Shown in pieces: positions 1 through 8,567 of a stretch of DNA of 36,721 bases. The notes beneath the pieces were generated by a model. The model had not been told where the DNA came from. It was given only the letters and a program-made list of their open reading frames with translations, and ran no database searches. This DNA comes from Cytophagaceae bacterium (GTDB lineage: Bacteria > Bacteroidota > Bacteroidia > Cytophagales > Flexibacteraceae), in contig JAIYDB010000052.1 in NCBI GenBank assembly GCA_027487695.1, positions 1 to 36,721 on the forward strand. Direction: 5' to 3'. Made by a program: the position numbers and the translations under genes. Numbering within the stretch: the stretch's first letter is position 1; every line of letters begins with the position of its first letter.

Positions 1-1497
1 AGGAAGGCCATTGAGGCAGGTACGCAAGCCCTTTTTATCCTTCCTGAAATTGCCCTTACTACACAAATTCTTTCTCGTATAAAAAGTGTTTTGGGCAATA
101 ATGTAGCCCTTTACCACAGCCGTATGTCTGATGCGGAACGGGCGGAACTTTACATTAACGTACTAGAAGGAAAAGTTCCTTTAGTAGTTGGCGTACGTTC
201 AGCCTTATTCTTGCCCTTTCAGAATTTAAGTTTGATTGTTGTAGATGAAGAACATGAACCTAGCTACAAGCAAAACGATCCCGCCCCTCGCTATCACGGC
301 AGGGATGTAGCCATAGTGTTAGCTAAGTACTTAGGTGCCAAGGTTTTGCTCGGCAGTGCTACCCCATCGTTTGAGGCGTATTACCAAACTCAAATTGGTA
401 AATGGACCTTGGTAGAAATGAATGAACGCTATGCTGATGCCCAATTACCAGAAGTTGAAGTAATTGACATCCGTCCCTTCAGAGAAAACAAGGAACTAAA
501 AGGTAACTTCTCCCCTCCTCTACTCGATTTGTTAGCTGAAACTAAGAAACGAGGCTTTCAAAGTATTCTATTTCAAAACCGCCGTGGCTATTCGCCTTAT
601 GTAATGTGTAATGCTTGTGGAGAAATACCCAAGTGCATTAACTGCGATGTAAGTCTTACCCAACACCTAAAGCAGCACGTGTTAAGGTGCCACTATTGCG
701 GTTATACTGAACCTGCTCTGAAAGCTTGTAAGGTTTGTGGTTCCGTAGAAATAAACTCGGTAGGCTTTGGTACTGAGCGCATTGAAGATGAGTTGAGTTT
801 GCTTTTGCCTAATCTTACCATCCAGAGGATGGATTTAGATACTACCCGTAACAAGGGTAAGCTTGAAAGCATCATTGAATCAGTAGAAAATGGTGAAACT
901 GATGTCCTTGTCGGTACCCAAATGGTTACCAAGGGCTTTGATTTTGCCAAAATGATTACGGTAGGTATTTTCGATATTGACCGAATGATTCACCTTCCCG
1001 ATTTCAGGGCTGCCGAGCGTTGCTTCCAAGTCGTGATGCAGGTAGCAGGCAGAGCAGGCAGACGGCAAGAACAAGGTAAATTACTTATCCAAACCAATAA
1101 TCCCAACCAGCCTATCATTCAGCAAATTGTAGCTTCAAACTATGTAGATTTTTACAATGAAGAGCTAAAAGAACGCGAGCGTTTTCATTATCCACCATTC
1201 ACAAGGATTATAGAAATATCGGTAAGGCATGAAGATTTAATGGTTGCTAAGGATGCTGCTACAAGTTTTGGCAAAACCTTACGTTTAAATTTAGGAGCCG
1301 ATAAGGTTCTTGGACCAGAAGCACCTTCTGTTGGAAGGATAAGAAATAAGTTCCATTTCCATATTTTACTCAAATTGGAGCCTTCTGCAATCAATTTTAC
1401 CAAAGTGAAGTTATTGATTAAAGAAACTGCAAAGCAACTGATTACAGAAAAAACACACAAAAAACTACAAATAGTACTAAATGTGGACCCACTGTAA
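1..1497 (+). CDS. priA: Primosomal replication restart helicase PriA, 5'-truncated by the window edge
   Basis: PriA is the 3'-5' helicase that reloads the replisome at stalled forks. The frame is open from base 1, so the N-terminal DNA-binding domain and Walker A motif lie outside the window; about 498 codons remain of a protein usually 730-830 aa long. The Walker B/DEAH-type box DEEH is at window residues 82-85, followed by a GSATPS motif. Eight cysteines in paired CxxC-type motifs (CNAC, CINC, CHYC, CKVC) form the two-zinc insertion diagnostic of PriA. Helicase motifs GTQMVTKGFDF and QVAGRAGR follow, and the protein ends in VDPL. A TTG at position 91 is only an internal codon, not the start. 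The next gene follows after 70 bp and has its own putative promoter. Identification is secure. Confidence 0.97.
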   Translation, partial: RKAIEAGTQALFILPEIALTTQILSRIKSVLGNNVALYHSRMSDAERAELYINVLEGKVPLVVGVRSALFLPFQNLSLIVVDEEHEPSYKQNDPAPRYHGRDVAIVLAKYLGAKVLLGSATPSFEAYYQTQIGKWTLVEMNERYADAQLPEVEVIDIRPFRENKELKGNFSPPLLDLLAETKKRGFQSILFQNRRGYSPYVMCNACGEIPKCINCDVSLTQHLKQHVLRCHYCGYTEPALKACKVCGSVEINSVGFGTERIEDELSLLLPNLTIQRMDLDTTRNKGKLESIIESVENGETDVLVGTQMVTKGFDFAKMITVGIFDIDRMIHLPDFRAAERCFQVVMQVAGRAGRRQEQGKLLIQTNNPNQPIIQQIVASNYVDFYNEELKERERFHYPPFTRIIEISVRHEDLMVAKDAATSFGKTLRLNLGADKVLGPEAPSVGRIRNKFHFHILLKLEPSAINFTKVKLLIKETAKQLITEKTHKKLQIVLNVDPL

Positions 1498-1507
1498 AAT
1501 TCATTGT

Positions 1508-1515
1508 TAGCTTTG
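1508..1515 (+). promoter_or_regulatory. Putative Bacteroidota -7 promoter box (TAGCTTTG) for the lipoprotein gene
   Basis: TAGCTTTG matches the Bacteroidota sigma-A -7 consensus TAnnTTTG and lies 53 bp before the ATG at 1568, in the short gap after priA. No clear -33 TTTG is visible upstream, so this is a partial match. Confidence 0.4.
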
Positions 1516-1567
1516 TAGTCCAAAAACCAAACAATCTCGAACTCTTTATAATTTAACTTAACGGAAA

Positions 1568-2458
1568 ATGAAACATATAATAGGTATAGTATTATTGGGT
1601 TTTATTACCCTATCTGGCTGCGGCGATAGTGAAAAGTGCGTAAAAATGGCGGCAGAAAATACCGAACTTAAGGAGCTAGCCAATTCAAAAGCCAAAGAAA
1701 TAGAAGCTATCACTAATACTTTAAATGAGGTAGAAGCCAATATTGCCAGCATTGAACTTGCTGAACAACAAATAGATTCTATTAATGCAGCTTCTGGAGG
1801 TAAACCTTCTGAAGATCAAAAAGTTAGAATTGAGCTAAGGGTTACTGCTATTAGAAACTACTTAGAAAACAATAAGTTAGCACTTGAAAAGCTACAGTCC
1901 CAATTGGCAAGGTCTCAGAACCAAGATAAGTTAAGAGGCTTACAAGCAATGCTTTCTAAAATGAAAGCCGATGCAGAAGTTAAGGAAACTGAAATTGTGG
2001 GCTTGAAAACTGCTATTGATAGTTTGAATAAGAAAGTAACTGATTTAGATCAATCTCTGGCGGCAACTTCAGGTGAACTAAACAAGAATGTGCTAGAATT
2101 AGAGCAACGTAAGAAGGATTTAGAAGCTAAAGAAGCTTTAATAAACTCTGTTTACGTTTACGTAGGCGATAAAAAAGACCTGGTGGCTAATGGAATTACT
2201 AAGCGCGAAGGAGGTGTATTCGGATTTGGAAAGAAAAGCGTCTTAAATGATAAACTTGAAACTGCTAAGTTTAAAAAGGTAAGTTTGAAAGATACCAAAG
2301 ACCTTGAACTTGGCGATGTGGATAAGACAGATTTCCTTACCAAGCACCCATCTGATAGCTATACCCTATTAATGGTTGAAAAGAAAGTGGTACTTAGAAT
2401 TACAAATCCAGAAAAATTCTGGTCGTTAAGTAAGTACTTGGTTATTGAAATTGACTAG
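1568..2458 (+). CDS. Coiled-coil lipoprotein of unknown function
   Basis: A 296-aa predicted lipoprotein. The signal peptide ends in a lipobox LSGC with Cys18, followed by GDSEK. The +2 Gly and acidic region recall lipoprotein surface-export signals of Bacteroidota, but this is not a firm match. Residues about 25-195 are rich in E, K, L and Q with heptad-like spacing and almost no proline or aromatics, so a long coiled coil is likely. Residues about 200-296 look like a small folded domain (VYVYVGDKKDLVANG, then KPSDSYTLL-like and IEID segments). It probably sits at the inner or outer membrane facing the periplasm. It is flanked by its own -7 box and a strong terminator, so it is probably monocistronic. 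I recognise no specific family. Confidence 0.85.
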   Translation: MKHIIGIVLLGFITLSGCGDSEKCVKMAAENTELKELANSKAKEIEAITNTLNEVEANIASIELAEQQIDSINAASGGKPSEDQKVRIELRVTAIRNYLENNKLALEKLQSQLARSQNQDKLRGLQAMLSKMKADAEVKETEIVGLKTAIDSLNKKVTDLDQSLAATSGELNKNVLELEQRKKDLEAKEALINSVYVYVGDKKDLVANGITKREGGVFGFGKKSVLNDKLETAKFKKVSLKDTKDLELGDVDKTDFLTKHPSDSYTLLMVEKKVVLRITNPEKFWSLSKYLVIEID

Positions 2459-2479
2459 TTCAGTTATAAACCTTAAAGT

Positions 2480-2514
2480 AAAAGGCAGCCTTATCATAAG
2501 GCTGCCTTTTGCAT
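2480..2514 (+). terminator. Intrinsic terminator after the coiled-coil lipoprotein gene
   Basis: A 14-bp perfect stem (2480-2493 pairing with 2497-2510) around a 3-nt loop TCA, with core GGCAGCC/GGCTGCC. It ends in a T run followed by the AT-rich GCATTTTATT. It lies 22 bp after the stop codon. The flanking A/T runs could also allow function on the other strand, but no minus-strand gene ends here. Confidence 0.9.
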
Positions 2515-2551
2515 TTTATTGGCTAGGCAGTAAATCAGATTAATTATTGCT

Positions 2552-2559
2552 TATTTTTG
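2552..2559 (+). promoter_or_regulatory. Putative -7 promoter box (TATTTTTG) for the epimerase gene
   Basis: TATTTTTG fits TAnnTTTG and lies about 40 bp upstream of the ATG at 2600, just after the preceding terminator. No convincing -33 element is seen at the expected distance. Confidence 0.4.
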
Positions 2560-2599
2560 CCCACCTAAAATTTACATTGAACTTGAGGCTAACCCTTCT

Positions 2600-3634
2600 A
2601 TGCCAATACATTTAATATCTGGAGCCTGTGGCTTTGTGGGTCGGAATATGACCAAGCGTTTATTAGCCACCACCAATGCGCATTTGGTTATTGTTGACGA
2701 CCTTTCAGTAGGTACTCATCCTTCAACTTGGTTAGCAGATTACAATGCTGTTGAAAAAGAAGGTTATACGCTTATTAACGACCGTATCTTCTATTTCCAG
2801 CACGATTTTAGAACTTTCCTTCGCAATGTTTCTGAAACGGAAAACTGGATTCAGAAAACTTTAGGTTTACAAAACGAAAAGTTCGACGATGTATTCCACT
2901 TTGCTGCCATTGTAGGTGGTAGGGCAAAAATTGATGGCGACCCTATGATGGTTGCCCTTGATTTAGCTATTGATGCAGAGTTCTTCTATTGGATTTGTAG
3001 GCACAAACCTGCTAGGGTTATGTACCCAAGTTCAAGTGCCGCATATCCTGTTTCTAAGCAAACAGTAACCGATGCTATTGCTTTAAGCGAAAGCGATATC
3101 GACTTCAACAATATGGGTCAGCCAGATATGACTTATGGTTGGAGTAAACTCACTGGCGAATACCTAGCTAAAATTGCTGCCCAATATTATGGCATCAGCA
3201 TAGCTTGTGTGCGTCCGTTCAGTGGCTATGGCGAAGACCAAGATTTATCTTATCCAATTCCTGCCATTGCAGCACGTGCTGCAGGCAAAGAAGACCCATT
3301 TGAAGTTTGGGGAACTGGAAAGCAAGGAAGAGATTTCGTACATATTGACGATTGCCTAGATTGCATTTTAATGGCAATGGATAATATCAAAGATGGCACG
3401 GCCATTAATATTGGTAGTGGCAGGTTAAGTTCATTCCTTGAAATAATAGACTTATTCACCGAATTTGCAGGTTACCAACCTACTATTAAACCCCTTACCG
3501 ATAAGCCAGTGGGTGTGCATAGCCGTTATTCTAATATGGACTATGTAAAAAATACCTTCGGCTGGGAACCAAAGATTTCGCTTCGTGAAGGTATGAAGCG
3601 AGTTTATGAAGCATCAGTAAAAAGACTTGGATAA
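2600..3634 (+). CDS. NAD-dependent epimerase/dehydratase (extended SDR, nucleotide-sugar type)
   Basis: A 344-aa extended short-chain dehydrogenase/reductase, predicted to modify a nucleotide sugar in the cytoplasm. The Rossmann glycine motif GACGFVGRN lies at residues 8-16, an FHFAAIVGG segment follows, the serine-rich active-site strand reads YPSSSAAYP, and the catalytic pair is YGWSK (Y and K four apart). The C-terminal half has the RPFSGYGED and GRDFVHIDDC motifs typical of UDP-glucose/GDP-fucose-type epimerases. The length is normal for the family. The substrate cannot be told from the sequence. It is flanked by terminators on both sides, so it is probably transcribed alone, without an adjacent sugar pathway operon. 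Confidence 0.92.
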   Translation: MPIHLISGACGFVGRNMTKRLLATTNAHLVIVDDLSVGTHPSTWLADYNAVEKEGYTLINDRIFYFQHDFRTFLRNVSETENWIQKTLGLQNEKFDDVFHFAAIVGGRAKIDGDPMMVALDLAIDAEFFYWICRHKPARVMYPSSSAAYPVSKQTVTDAIALSESDIDFNNMGQPDMTYGWSKLTGEYLAKIAAQYYGISIACVRPFSGYGEDQDLSYPIPAIAARAAGKEDPFEVWGTGKQGRDFVHIDDCLDCILMAMDNIKDGTAINIGSGRLSSFLEIIDLFTEFAGYQPTIKPLTDKPVGVHSRYSNMDYVKNTFGWEPKISLREGMKRVYEASVKRLG

Positions 3635-3641
3635 CAAAACC

Positions 3642-3677
3642 CTAAAACACCTTTACATAAAAGGTGTTTTAGTTTTT
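3642..3677 (+). terminator. Intrinsic terminator after the epimerase gene
   Basis: A 13-bp perfect stem (3642-3654 with 3660-3672, CTAAAACACCTTT/AAAGGTGTTTTAG) with a 5-nt loop, followed by TTTTT at 3673-3677. It begins 8 bp after the epimerase stop codon. Confidence 0.9.
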
Positions 3678-3699
3678 AGTACAACATTAAAATCCTTAA

Positions 3700-4764
3700 A
3701 TGGCTACCAATACACACCTTACCATACATAAAGTAGTTGCTGAAACTGCCGATACCATCAGCATTCATTTTCAACAACCTTGGCATAAAATGATAGACTA
3801 TAAGGCGGGGCAATACCTTACCCTTATAGCCACTATTGATGGTAAACAAGTTCGCAGACCGTATTCCTTATGTTCTTCTCCCCACGCCGATGCATTTCCT
3901 GCAGTGGCAGTGAAAAGAATTCCAGGTGGGCTAATGAGTAACTTCTTAGCCGATTGGGCTGAAGCTGGTAAAGGTTTGGAGATTTTGGAGCCTATGGGTA
4001 ACTTTTTCTATGAACCAGCTCCAGAAAAAAGAAGGCATTTAGTGCTTTTTGCTGCTGGTAGTGGAATTACCCCTATGTTCAGCATCATAAAGTCGGCTTT
4101 GAAAATGGAGCCGAACTCTGAAATTACCTTGGTGTATGGAAATAGAAATGTCGATAGCATTATATTCCATAAAGAACTTACTGAACTACAAGGAAATAAT
4201 AGTAACAGACTTCGTATTGTACATTGCCTAACCTCGCCACCAGAACAATGGTATGGTGCAACAGGCCGTATTTCGCCTGAAATGTTAGGCGAAATTTTAG
4301 ACCAAACTGCGCCAGTTTTACCTGTTGAAGATAGTTTGTACTTTATGTGCGGACCACAAGGTATGATGGATTCTGTGCAACAAGTACTTATAAGTCGTGG
4401 AGTACCAGCAACTAAAGTATTTCACGAAAGCTTCTTTAGCAGTGTAAGTGAAGAAGATAAAGAAGCTGCTATTCAAGAACAAGGCATTATTGAACGCACC
4501 GTAAAAGTAATTTACGATGGCGATGAGTTCGAGTTTACAGTTCCAGCACACAGCACCATTTTAGAAGCAGCACAAGATGCTGATGTAGATCTGCCTTATT
4601 CTTGTCAGAGTGGTCTATGCACTGCTTGTCGCGGTAAATGCCTAAGCGGTAAAATCCATATGGATGAAACTGAAGGCCTTAGCCAAAATGAATTAGAAAA
4701 CGGTTATATACTTACTTGCGTAGGTCACCCACTTACAGCTAACGTAGTTATTGAAATAGGATAA
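3700..4764 (+). CDS. PaaE/Hcr-like flavin- and [2Fe-2S]-containing ferredoxin reductase
   Basis: A 354-aa electron-transfer protein with domain order FAD-binding, NAD(P)H-binding, then C-terminal plant-type ferredoxin. The FAD motif RPYSLCSSP is at residues 53-61 and the nucleotide-binding motif AAGSGITPM at 118-126. The ferredoxin cysteines are C302, C307 and C310 (CX4CX2C), then C340. This architecture matches PaaE (reductase of phenylacetyl-CoA epoxidase) and NADH oxidoreductase Hcr. No paaABCD genes are nearby, so the PaaE pathway cannot be assumed; a general reductase for an oxygenase or desaturase is equally possible. It overlaps purE by one base (TAATG), which suggests translational coupling in a two-gene operon. 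The domain call is strong and the physiological role is open. Confidence 0.9.
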   Translation: MATNTHLTIHKVVAETADTISIHFQQPWHKMIDYKAGQYLTLIATIDGKQVRRPYSLCSSPHADAFPAVAVKRIPGGLMSNFLADWAEAGKGLEILEPMGNFFYEPAPEKRRHLVLFAAGSGITPMFSIIKSALKMEPNSEITLVYGNRNVDSIIFHKELTELQGNNSNRLRIVHCLTSPPEQWYGATGRISPEMLGEILDQTAPVLPVEDSLYFMCGPQGMMDSVQQVLISRGVPATKVFHESFFSSVSEEDKEAAIQEQGIIERTVKVIYDGDEFEFTVPAHSTILEAAQDADVDLPYSCQSGLCTACRGKCLSGKIHMDETEGLSQNELENGYILTCVGHPLTANVVIEIG

Positions 4765-5288
4765 TGGAACAAACTACCGCACCTGCAATAGGCATAATTA
4801 TGGGCAGTAAAAGCGATTTGCCAGTAATGCAATCCGCTGCCGATTTTCTAAAAGATATTGGGATTCCTTACGAAATTACTGTAGTGAGTGCCCACCGTAC
4901 CCCTTTAAGGATGGTAGAATATGCTCAAAATGCCCGTTCACGTGGCATAAAAGTGATTATTGCAGGTGCAGGTGGTGCTGCCCACTTACCAGGGATGGTA
5001 GCTTCGCTTACTTCTTTACCTGTTATTGGGGTGCCAGTAAAGTCTAGCAACTCTATTGATGGCTGGGATAGCGTTTTAAGTATTTTGCAAATGCCAGGAG
5101 GAGTGCCAGTAGCTACCGTAGCTTTAAATGGAGCCTTAAACGCAGGTATTTTAGCAGCCCAAATTATTGGCAGCGCAAATAGTGAAATAGCCCAGAAGTT
5201 AGATGATTACAAGGAAAGCCTTCGCCTAAAGGTAGAAGAATCGGTAAAGGATATGGAAATTAAGCCTATCGGTTTTAAGGCTTACTAA
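4764..5288 (+). CDS. purE: N5-carboxyaminoimidazole ribonucleotide mutase PurE
   Basis: Converts N5-CAIR to CAIR in de novo purine synthesis, in the cytoplasm. The 174-aa length is typical. MGSKSD (13-18) and SAHRTP (42-47) are the phosphate/substrate-binding motifs with the catalytic His, and [10 protein letters not shown] (68-77) is the second conserved loop. The presence of purK at 19840-21045 indicates the class I route (PurK makes N5-CAIR, PurE isomerises it). The start codon shares a base with the stop of the upstream reductase. The last 14 bases overlap the 3' end of the convergent LysM protein gene. Confidence 0.97.
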   Translation: MEQTTAPAIGIIMGSKSDLPVMQSAADFLKDIGIPYEITVVSAHRTPLRMVEYAQNARSRGIKVIIAGAGGAAHLPGMVASLTSLPVIGVPVKSSNSIDGWDSVLSILQMPGGVPVATVALNGALNAGILAAQIIGSANSEIAQKLDDYKESLRLKVEESVKDMEIKPIGFKAY

Positions 5289-6126
5289 AGCTCACTTCCA
5301 CAGGAAATTCTTTACTTCCTGCTTCTAAGGTATTGAATGCCTTACGGCTAATTTTCACAATAACCTTGCTGTTATCTCCAGTGTCTGGCAATTTGCCAAT
5401 CACACGCACGTACACAGAAAATCCGTTTACCTCATTCTTTACTTTCAGAATAGTGCCTACAGGTGCTGTTTTGTGAAGTGCAAGGTGTAATTTACTATTC
5501 TTCTGATCGTCAATTACTTCTGCAATACCTTTTTCAACTACTCGCTCAAATCCACTTTCGCCAAGGTCAATTTTTGCTTCGCCTTCTTTCGCTGGAGCAT
5601 CATTGGTTTCTGGCTTAATTACTTGTTCACCTCCTTTTTCAATTTGAACCGAGGCTACACCTTTAGCAGGTGCTTTTAGCTTTAGCACTTGCCCTTCCGA
5701 AAGGGAGCCTGTACCTAATCCGTTCCAAACTTTTAACTCGTTAGCTGATACCCCATAAAGTCGGGCAATGCTAAAAAGTGTTTCACCACTTTTTACCTTA
5801 TGACTTTCAGGATTATTAGATTTTGCCTTTGAAGTTGCTTTAGGAGCCGTGTTAGTAGCAGCTGCTTTTGCGGTTGTAGAAGGAACCTTAATCACTTCGC
5901 CCACCTTAAGTTCAGTTACTCCAGAATTAGCTGCCTGTAAAGCACTTACACTACATTTGTACTTACGGGCAACGCTATAAAAGGTTTCTTTAGGGTCAAC
6001 TTTGTGAAGAATAAATACCTTCCCATCTTTTTTTTCCACACCAACACTATCGGTTGGGTGGTAGTTAGCAAAAGCATTCTGAACTAACAAAAACAGTAAA
6101 ATAACGAGTATGGAATGTAACTTCAT
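5275..6126 (-). CDS. Secreted protein with two LysM domains and a C-terminal RlpA-like barrel
   Basis: A predicted periplasmic peptidoglycan-binding protein. I place the start at 6126 ([16 protein letters not shown], a clean signal peptide ending NAFA). The frame remains open to an ATG at 6195, but that longer form would begin upstream of the -7 box at 6162-6169. Two LysM modules follow: [19 protein letters not shown] and [20 protein letters not shown] low-complexity linker leads to a C-terminal domain with [12 protein letters not shown] and [13 protein letters not shown], characteristic of the double-psi beta-barrel RlpA-like family common in Bacteroidota. It probably binds septal or lateral wall glycan; lytic activity is uncertain. 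Its 3' end overlaps purE by 14 bp, tail to tail. Confidence 0.9.
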   Translation of the reverse strand: MKLHSILVILLFLLVQNAFANYHPTDSVGVEKKDGKVFILHKVDPKETFYSVARKYKCSVSALQAANSGVTELKVGEVIKVPSTTAKAAATNTAPKATSKAKSNNPESHKVKSGETLFSIARLYGVSANELKVWNGLGTGSLSEGQVLKLKAPAKGVASVQIEKGGEQVIKPETNDAPAKEGEAKIDLGESGFERVVEKGIAEVIDDQKNSKLHLALHKTAPVGTILKVKNEVNGFSVYVRVIGKLPDTGDNSKVIVKISRKAFNTLEAGSKEFPVEVSFSKP

Positions 6127-6161
6127 TGGAGAGATTGATGCGTGCATAAGCAAGAAACTAA

Positions 6162-6169
6162 CAAATATA
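6162..6169 (-). promoter_or_regulatory. Putative -7 promoter box (TATATTTG, minus strand) for the LysM protein gene
   Basis: On the minus strand the sequence reads TATATTTG, a perfect TAnnTTTG match, 36 bp upstream of the ATG at 6126. A TTG lies 23 nt further upstream, slightly longer than the usual 19-21 nt spacing. The position favours the ATG at 6126 over 6195 as the true start. Confidence 0.45.
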
Positions 6170-6203
6170 AAGCCATTATGAGTATAGCTTAACAAGCATT
6201 GCT

Positions 6204-6211
6204 TAATTTTG
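6204..6211 (+). promoter_or_regulatory. Putative -7 promoter box (TAATTTTG) for gatB
   Basis: TAATTTTG fits TAnnTTTG and lies 39 bp before the gatB ATG at 6251, within the divergent intergenic region shared with the LysM gene. No clear -33 box is seen. Confidence 0.4.
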
Positions 6212-6250
6212 AACTTTAAATATCGGTAATTATTGTATTAATATAGCTAA

Positions 6251-7711
6251 ATGTCGGTTTCAGAAGAACTTAGAAGTAAATACCAATTGGTTGTAGGGTT
6301 AGAAGTTCACGCCCAATTGCTCACCAATAGCAAAGCCTATTCATCAGATGCCAATGAATATGGCGATTTACCTAATACCCATATATCGGTAGTTACACTT
6401 GCCCACCCTGGTACCTTACCAGTGCACAATACCAAAGTTGTTGAGTATGGTGCAAAAATGGGCTTGGCTACAAACTGTTCTATTACTAGATATAACTATT
6501 TCGATCGTAAAAATTATTTCTATCCAGATTTACCGAAGGGCTATCAGATTACCCAAGATAAAACGCCCATTTGTAGAAGTGGATTTTTAGATATTAAGTT
6601 AAAGGAAGGTGTAAAACGCATCGGTATTACCCGTATTCACATGGAAGAAGATGCCGGCAAAAGCATCCACATTGCAGGTGAAGAAGAATCGCTTATTGAT
6701 TTGAACCGTGCTGGTGTACCATTAGTTGAAATTGTTTCTGAACCTGATATCAGAACCACTGAAGAAGCATACGCCTATCTTTCTGAAATAAAGCGATTAG
6801 TGCGTTACCTAGAAATTTGTGATGGTAATATGGAAGAGGGTTCTCTCCGTTGTGATGCCAATATTTCCGTAATGCTTAAAGGTGCTACTGAATATGGAAG
6901 AAGGGTGGAAGTTAAAAACATGAACAGCTTCCGCAATGTGGTAAGGGCTATTGATTTTGAAATGGACCGCCAAATTGAACTGATTGAAGCTGGTAAAGAA
7001 GTAAGCGGCGAAACCCGTATGTTCGATGCTACAACTGGCGAAACGTATAGCCTACGTTCAAAGGAAAACTTGAACGATTACCGTTATTTTCCAGAACCTG
7101 ATTTACAGCCTTTTGTAGTTACCGATGAATGGTTAGCTGGTGTTACTTCTTCAATGCCGCCTTTGCCGCAAGCACTTTATAAAAAGTTTACTGAAACTTA
7201 TCTATTGCCTGAATACGATGCAAACGTATTGGTTGATAACAAAGAAACTGCCTTGTTCTTTGAATCGGTAGCACAGCATTCTACGCATTACAAGGCAATA
7301 TCAAACTGGATTATTGGTCCAGTAAAAGGATATTTGAATGAGCTAACTCTTTCATTAGACCAATTCCCTATTTCCTCTGAAAGACTAGCTGAGTTGGCTA
7401 ATTTCGTTGAATCAGGAAAAGTTAGCTTTGCTGCGGCTAGTCAGAAGATTTTCCCTGTGATGTTGAAAAACCAAACTGCCTCACCAGAAGTTATTGCCAA
7501 AGAACTTGATATTATCCAAGAAGGCGATGAAACTACCTTGTTACCCATTATTGACGAGGTACTTACCAAATTTGCCGATAAGGTTCAGCAATATAAAAAT
7601 GGTAAAACAGGCTTATTAGGTCTGTTTGTAGGCGAAGTAATGAAAGTTACCAAAGGCAAAGCCGATCCTAAGCTCACTAATAAATTGGTTATCCAACAAC
7701 TTGAAAAGTAA
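6251..7711 (+). CDS. gatB: Aspartyl/glutamyl-tRNA(Asn/Gln) amidotransferase subunit B
   Basis: GatB is the kinase subunit of GatCAB, which amidates Glu-tRNA(Gln) or Asp-tRNA(Asn) so that the cell can make Gln- or Asn-tRNA indirectly. The 486-aa length is typical. Hallmarks are VVGLEVHAQL near the N-terminus, DRKNYFYPDLPKGYQITQ, HMEEDAGKS, DLNRAGVPLVEIVSEPD, and a C-terminal helical YqeY-like tail (KVTKGKADPKLTNKL). gatA and gatC are not in this window, which is common because gat genes are often dispersed. It is followed after 18 bp by a metallo-beta-lactamase-fold hydrolase gene, probably co-transcribed. Confidence 0.98.
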   Translation: MSVSEELRSKYQLVVGLEVHAQLLTNSKAYSSDANEYGDLPNTHISVVTLAHPGTLPVHNTKVVEYGAKMGLATNCSITRYNYFDRKNYFYPDLPKGYQITQDKTPICRSGFLDIKLKEGVKRIGITRIHMEEDAGKSIHIAGEEESLIDLNRAGVPLVEIVSEPDIRTTEEAYAYLSEIKRLVRYLEICDGNMEEGSLRCDANISVMLKGATEYGRRVEVKNMNSFRNVVRAIDFEMDRQIELIEAGKEVSGETRMFDATTGETYSLRSKENLNDYRYFPEPDLQPFVVTDEWLAGVTSSMPPLPQALYKKFTETYLLPEYDANVLVDNKETALFFESVAQHSTHYKAISNWIIGPVKGYLNELTLSLDQFPISSERLAELANFVESGKVSFAAASQKIFPVMLKNQTASPEVIAKELDIIQEGDETTLLPIIDEVLTKFADKVQQYKNGKTGLLGLFVGEVMKVTKGKADPKLTNKLVIQQLEK

Positions 7712-7729
7712 TACAACACGTTTACCTAT

Positions 7730-8413
7730 ATGAAAATCACCTTCTATGGTCATTCTACCTTTTTAGTAGATACTGGCAGTCATAAAATTATCTTCGATCC
7801 ATTTATTACGCCTAATCCTGCTGCAGCTGGTATTGATGCTAGTAAAATAAAGGTCGATTTTGTTTTGCTTTCTCATGCTCATTTCGATCACGTAATTGAT
7901 GTGGAATTGTTGATGGAGCATAATCCTGAAGCCACCATCATAGCTAATGCTGAAATTGCAGGTTACTATCAAACCAAGGGCGTAAAGAATACCCATGGAA
8001 TGAACTCAGGTGGTAAATTCAATTTCCCTTTTGGTGAAGTTAGAATGACACAGGCAGTACATAGCAGTACTTTCCCAGATGGTACAAGTGGAGGTCACCC
8101 GAACGGCTTTATTATTACCACCCCAGAAAAGAAATTTTACTATTCCGGAGATACTGCACTTTTTGCCGATATGAAATTATTAGGCGAACTGTACGCTCCA
8201 GAAGTAGCATTCCTTTGCATAGGAGATAACTACACCATGGGACCAACAGAAGGGGCCATTGCTGCACAGTATTTAGGTCTTACAAAGGCAATTGGTATGC
8301 ACTTTGATACTATGCCTAGCATTGCAATAGATCATACTCAAGCTAAAGCCCTTTTCGATGGAAAAGGTGTTGCTTTACATTTGCCAACTTTAGGCGAAAC
8401 CTTCGATATTTAG
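7730..8413 (+). CDS. UPF0173-type metal-dependent hydrolase (metallo-beta-lactamase fold)
   Basis: A 227-aa protein of the UPF0173/YtkL family. It begins MKITFYGHSTFLVDTG and carries the metal-binding motif SHAHFDHV, then a TQAVHSSTF histidine, YYSGDTALF with the bridging Asp, and a terminal GMHFDTMPS histidine. These are the expected ligands of a dinuclear zinc hydrolase. The physiological substrate of this family is not established. It lies 18 bp downstream of gatB, and a strong terminator follows, so the pair probably forms one transcript. Confidence 0.93.
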   Translation: MKITFYGHSTFLVDTGSHKIIFDPFITPNPAAAGIDASKIKVDFVLLSHAHFDHVIDVELLMEHNPEATIIANAEIAGYYQTKGVKNTHGMNSGGKFNFPFGEVRMTQAVHSSTFPDGTSGGHPNGFIITTPEKKFYYSGDTALFADMKLLGELYAPEVAFLCIGDNYTMGPTEGAIAAQYLGLTKAIGMHFDTMPSIAIDHTQAKALFDGKGVALHLPTLGETFDI

Positions 8414-8444
8414 CCTTAAGCCAATAAATTTTTGGCTAATTACT

Positions 8445-8492
8445 TGCCTTCCAATACTGCATAATGCAAGTTTGGAAGGCATTTGTTTTTTT
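8445..8492 (+). terminator. Intrinsic terminator after the gatB-hydrolase unit
   Basis: Outer stem TGCCTTCCAA (8445-8454) pairs with TTGGAAGGCA (8472-8481). A small inner TGCA/TGCA stem lies within the loop. The stem is followed by TTTGTTTTTTT. It begins 32 bp after the hydrolase stop codon. Confidence 0.85.
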
Positions 8493-8517
8493 ACCTTTTT
8501 ATTGGTTTTCTTTTGCT

Positions 8518-8525
8518 TAAATTTG
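8518..8525 (+). promoter_or_regulatory. Putative -7 promoter box (TAAATTTG) for parAB
   Basis: TAAATTTG is a perfect TAnnTTTG match, 42 bp before the parA ATG at 8568 and downstream of the preceding terminator. A -33 TTTG at standard spacing is not obvious. Confidence 0.45.
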
Positions 8526-8567
8526 CTTTTCGCTAATGGGATATCCCCCCAGTGAGCGTAATCAGAT

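Noticed and set aside
702-950. Overlapping open frames on the opposite or alternate strand (also 1188-1523, 2158-2343, 12210-12404, 17362-17634, 18578-18805, 19871-20170, 31732-32037 and others)
   Set aside because: They lie wholly inside or antisense to strongly supported genes, show no recognisable domain, and have the composition expected of shadow frames.
3700-4764. PaaE of a complete phenylacetate pathway
   Set aside because: No paaA-D, paaG, paaZ or other paa genes are near; only the reductase architecture is supported.
6127-6195. N-terminal extension of the LysM protein to ATG at 6195
   Set aside because: The extension would start upstream of the -7 box and before a clean signal peptide beginning at 6126.
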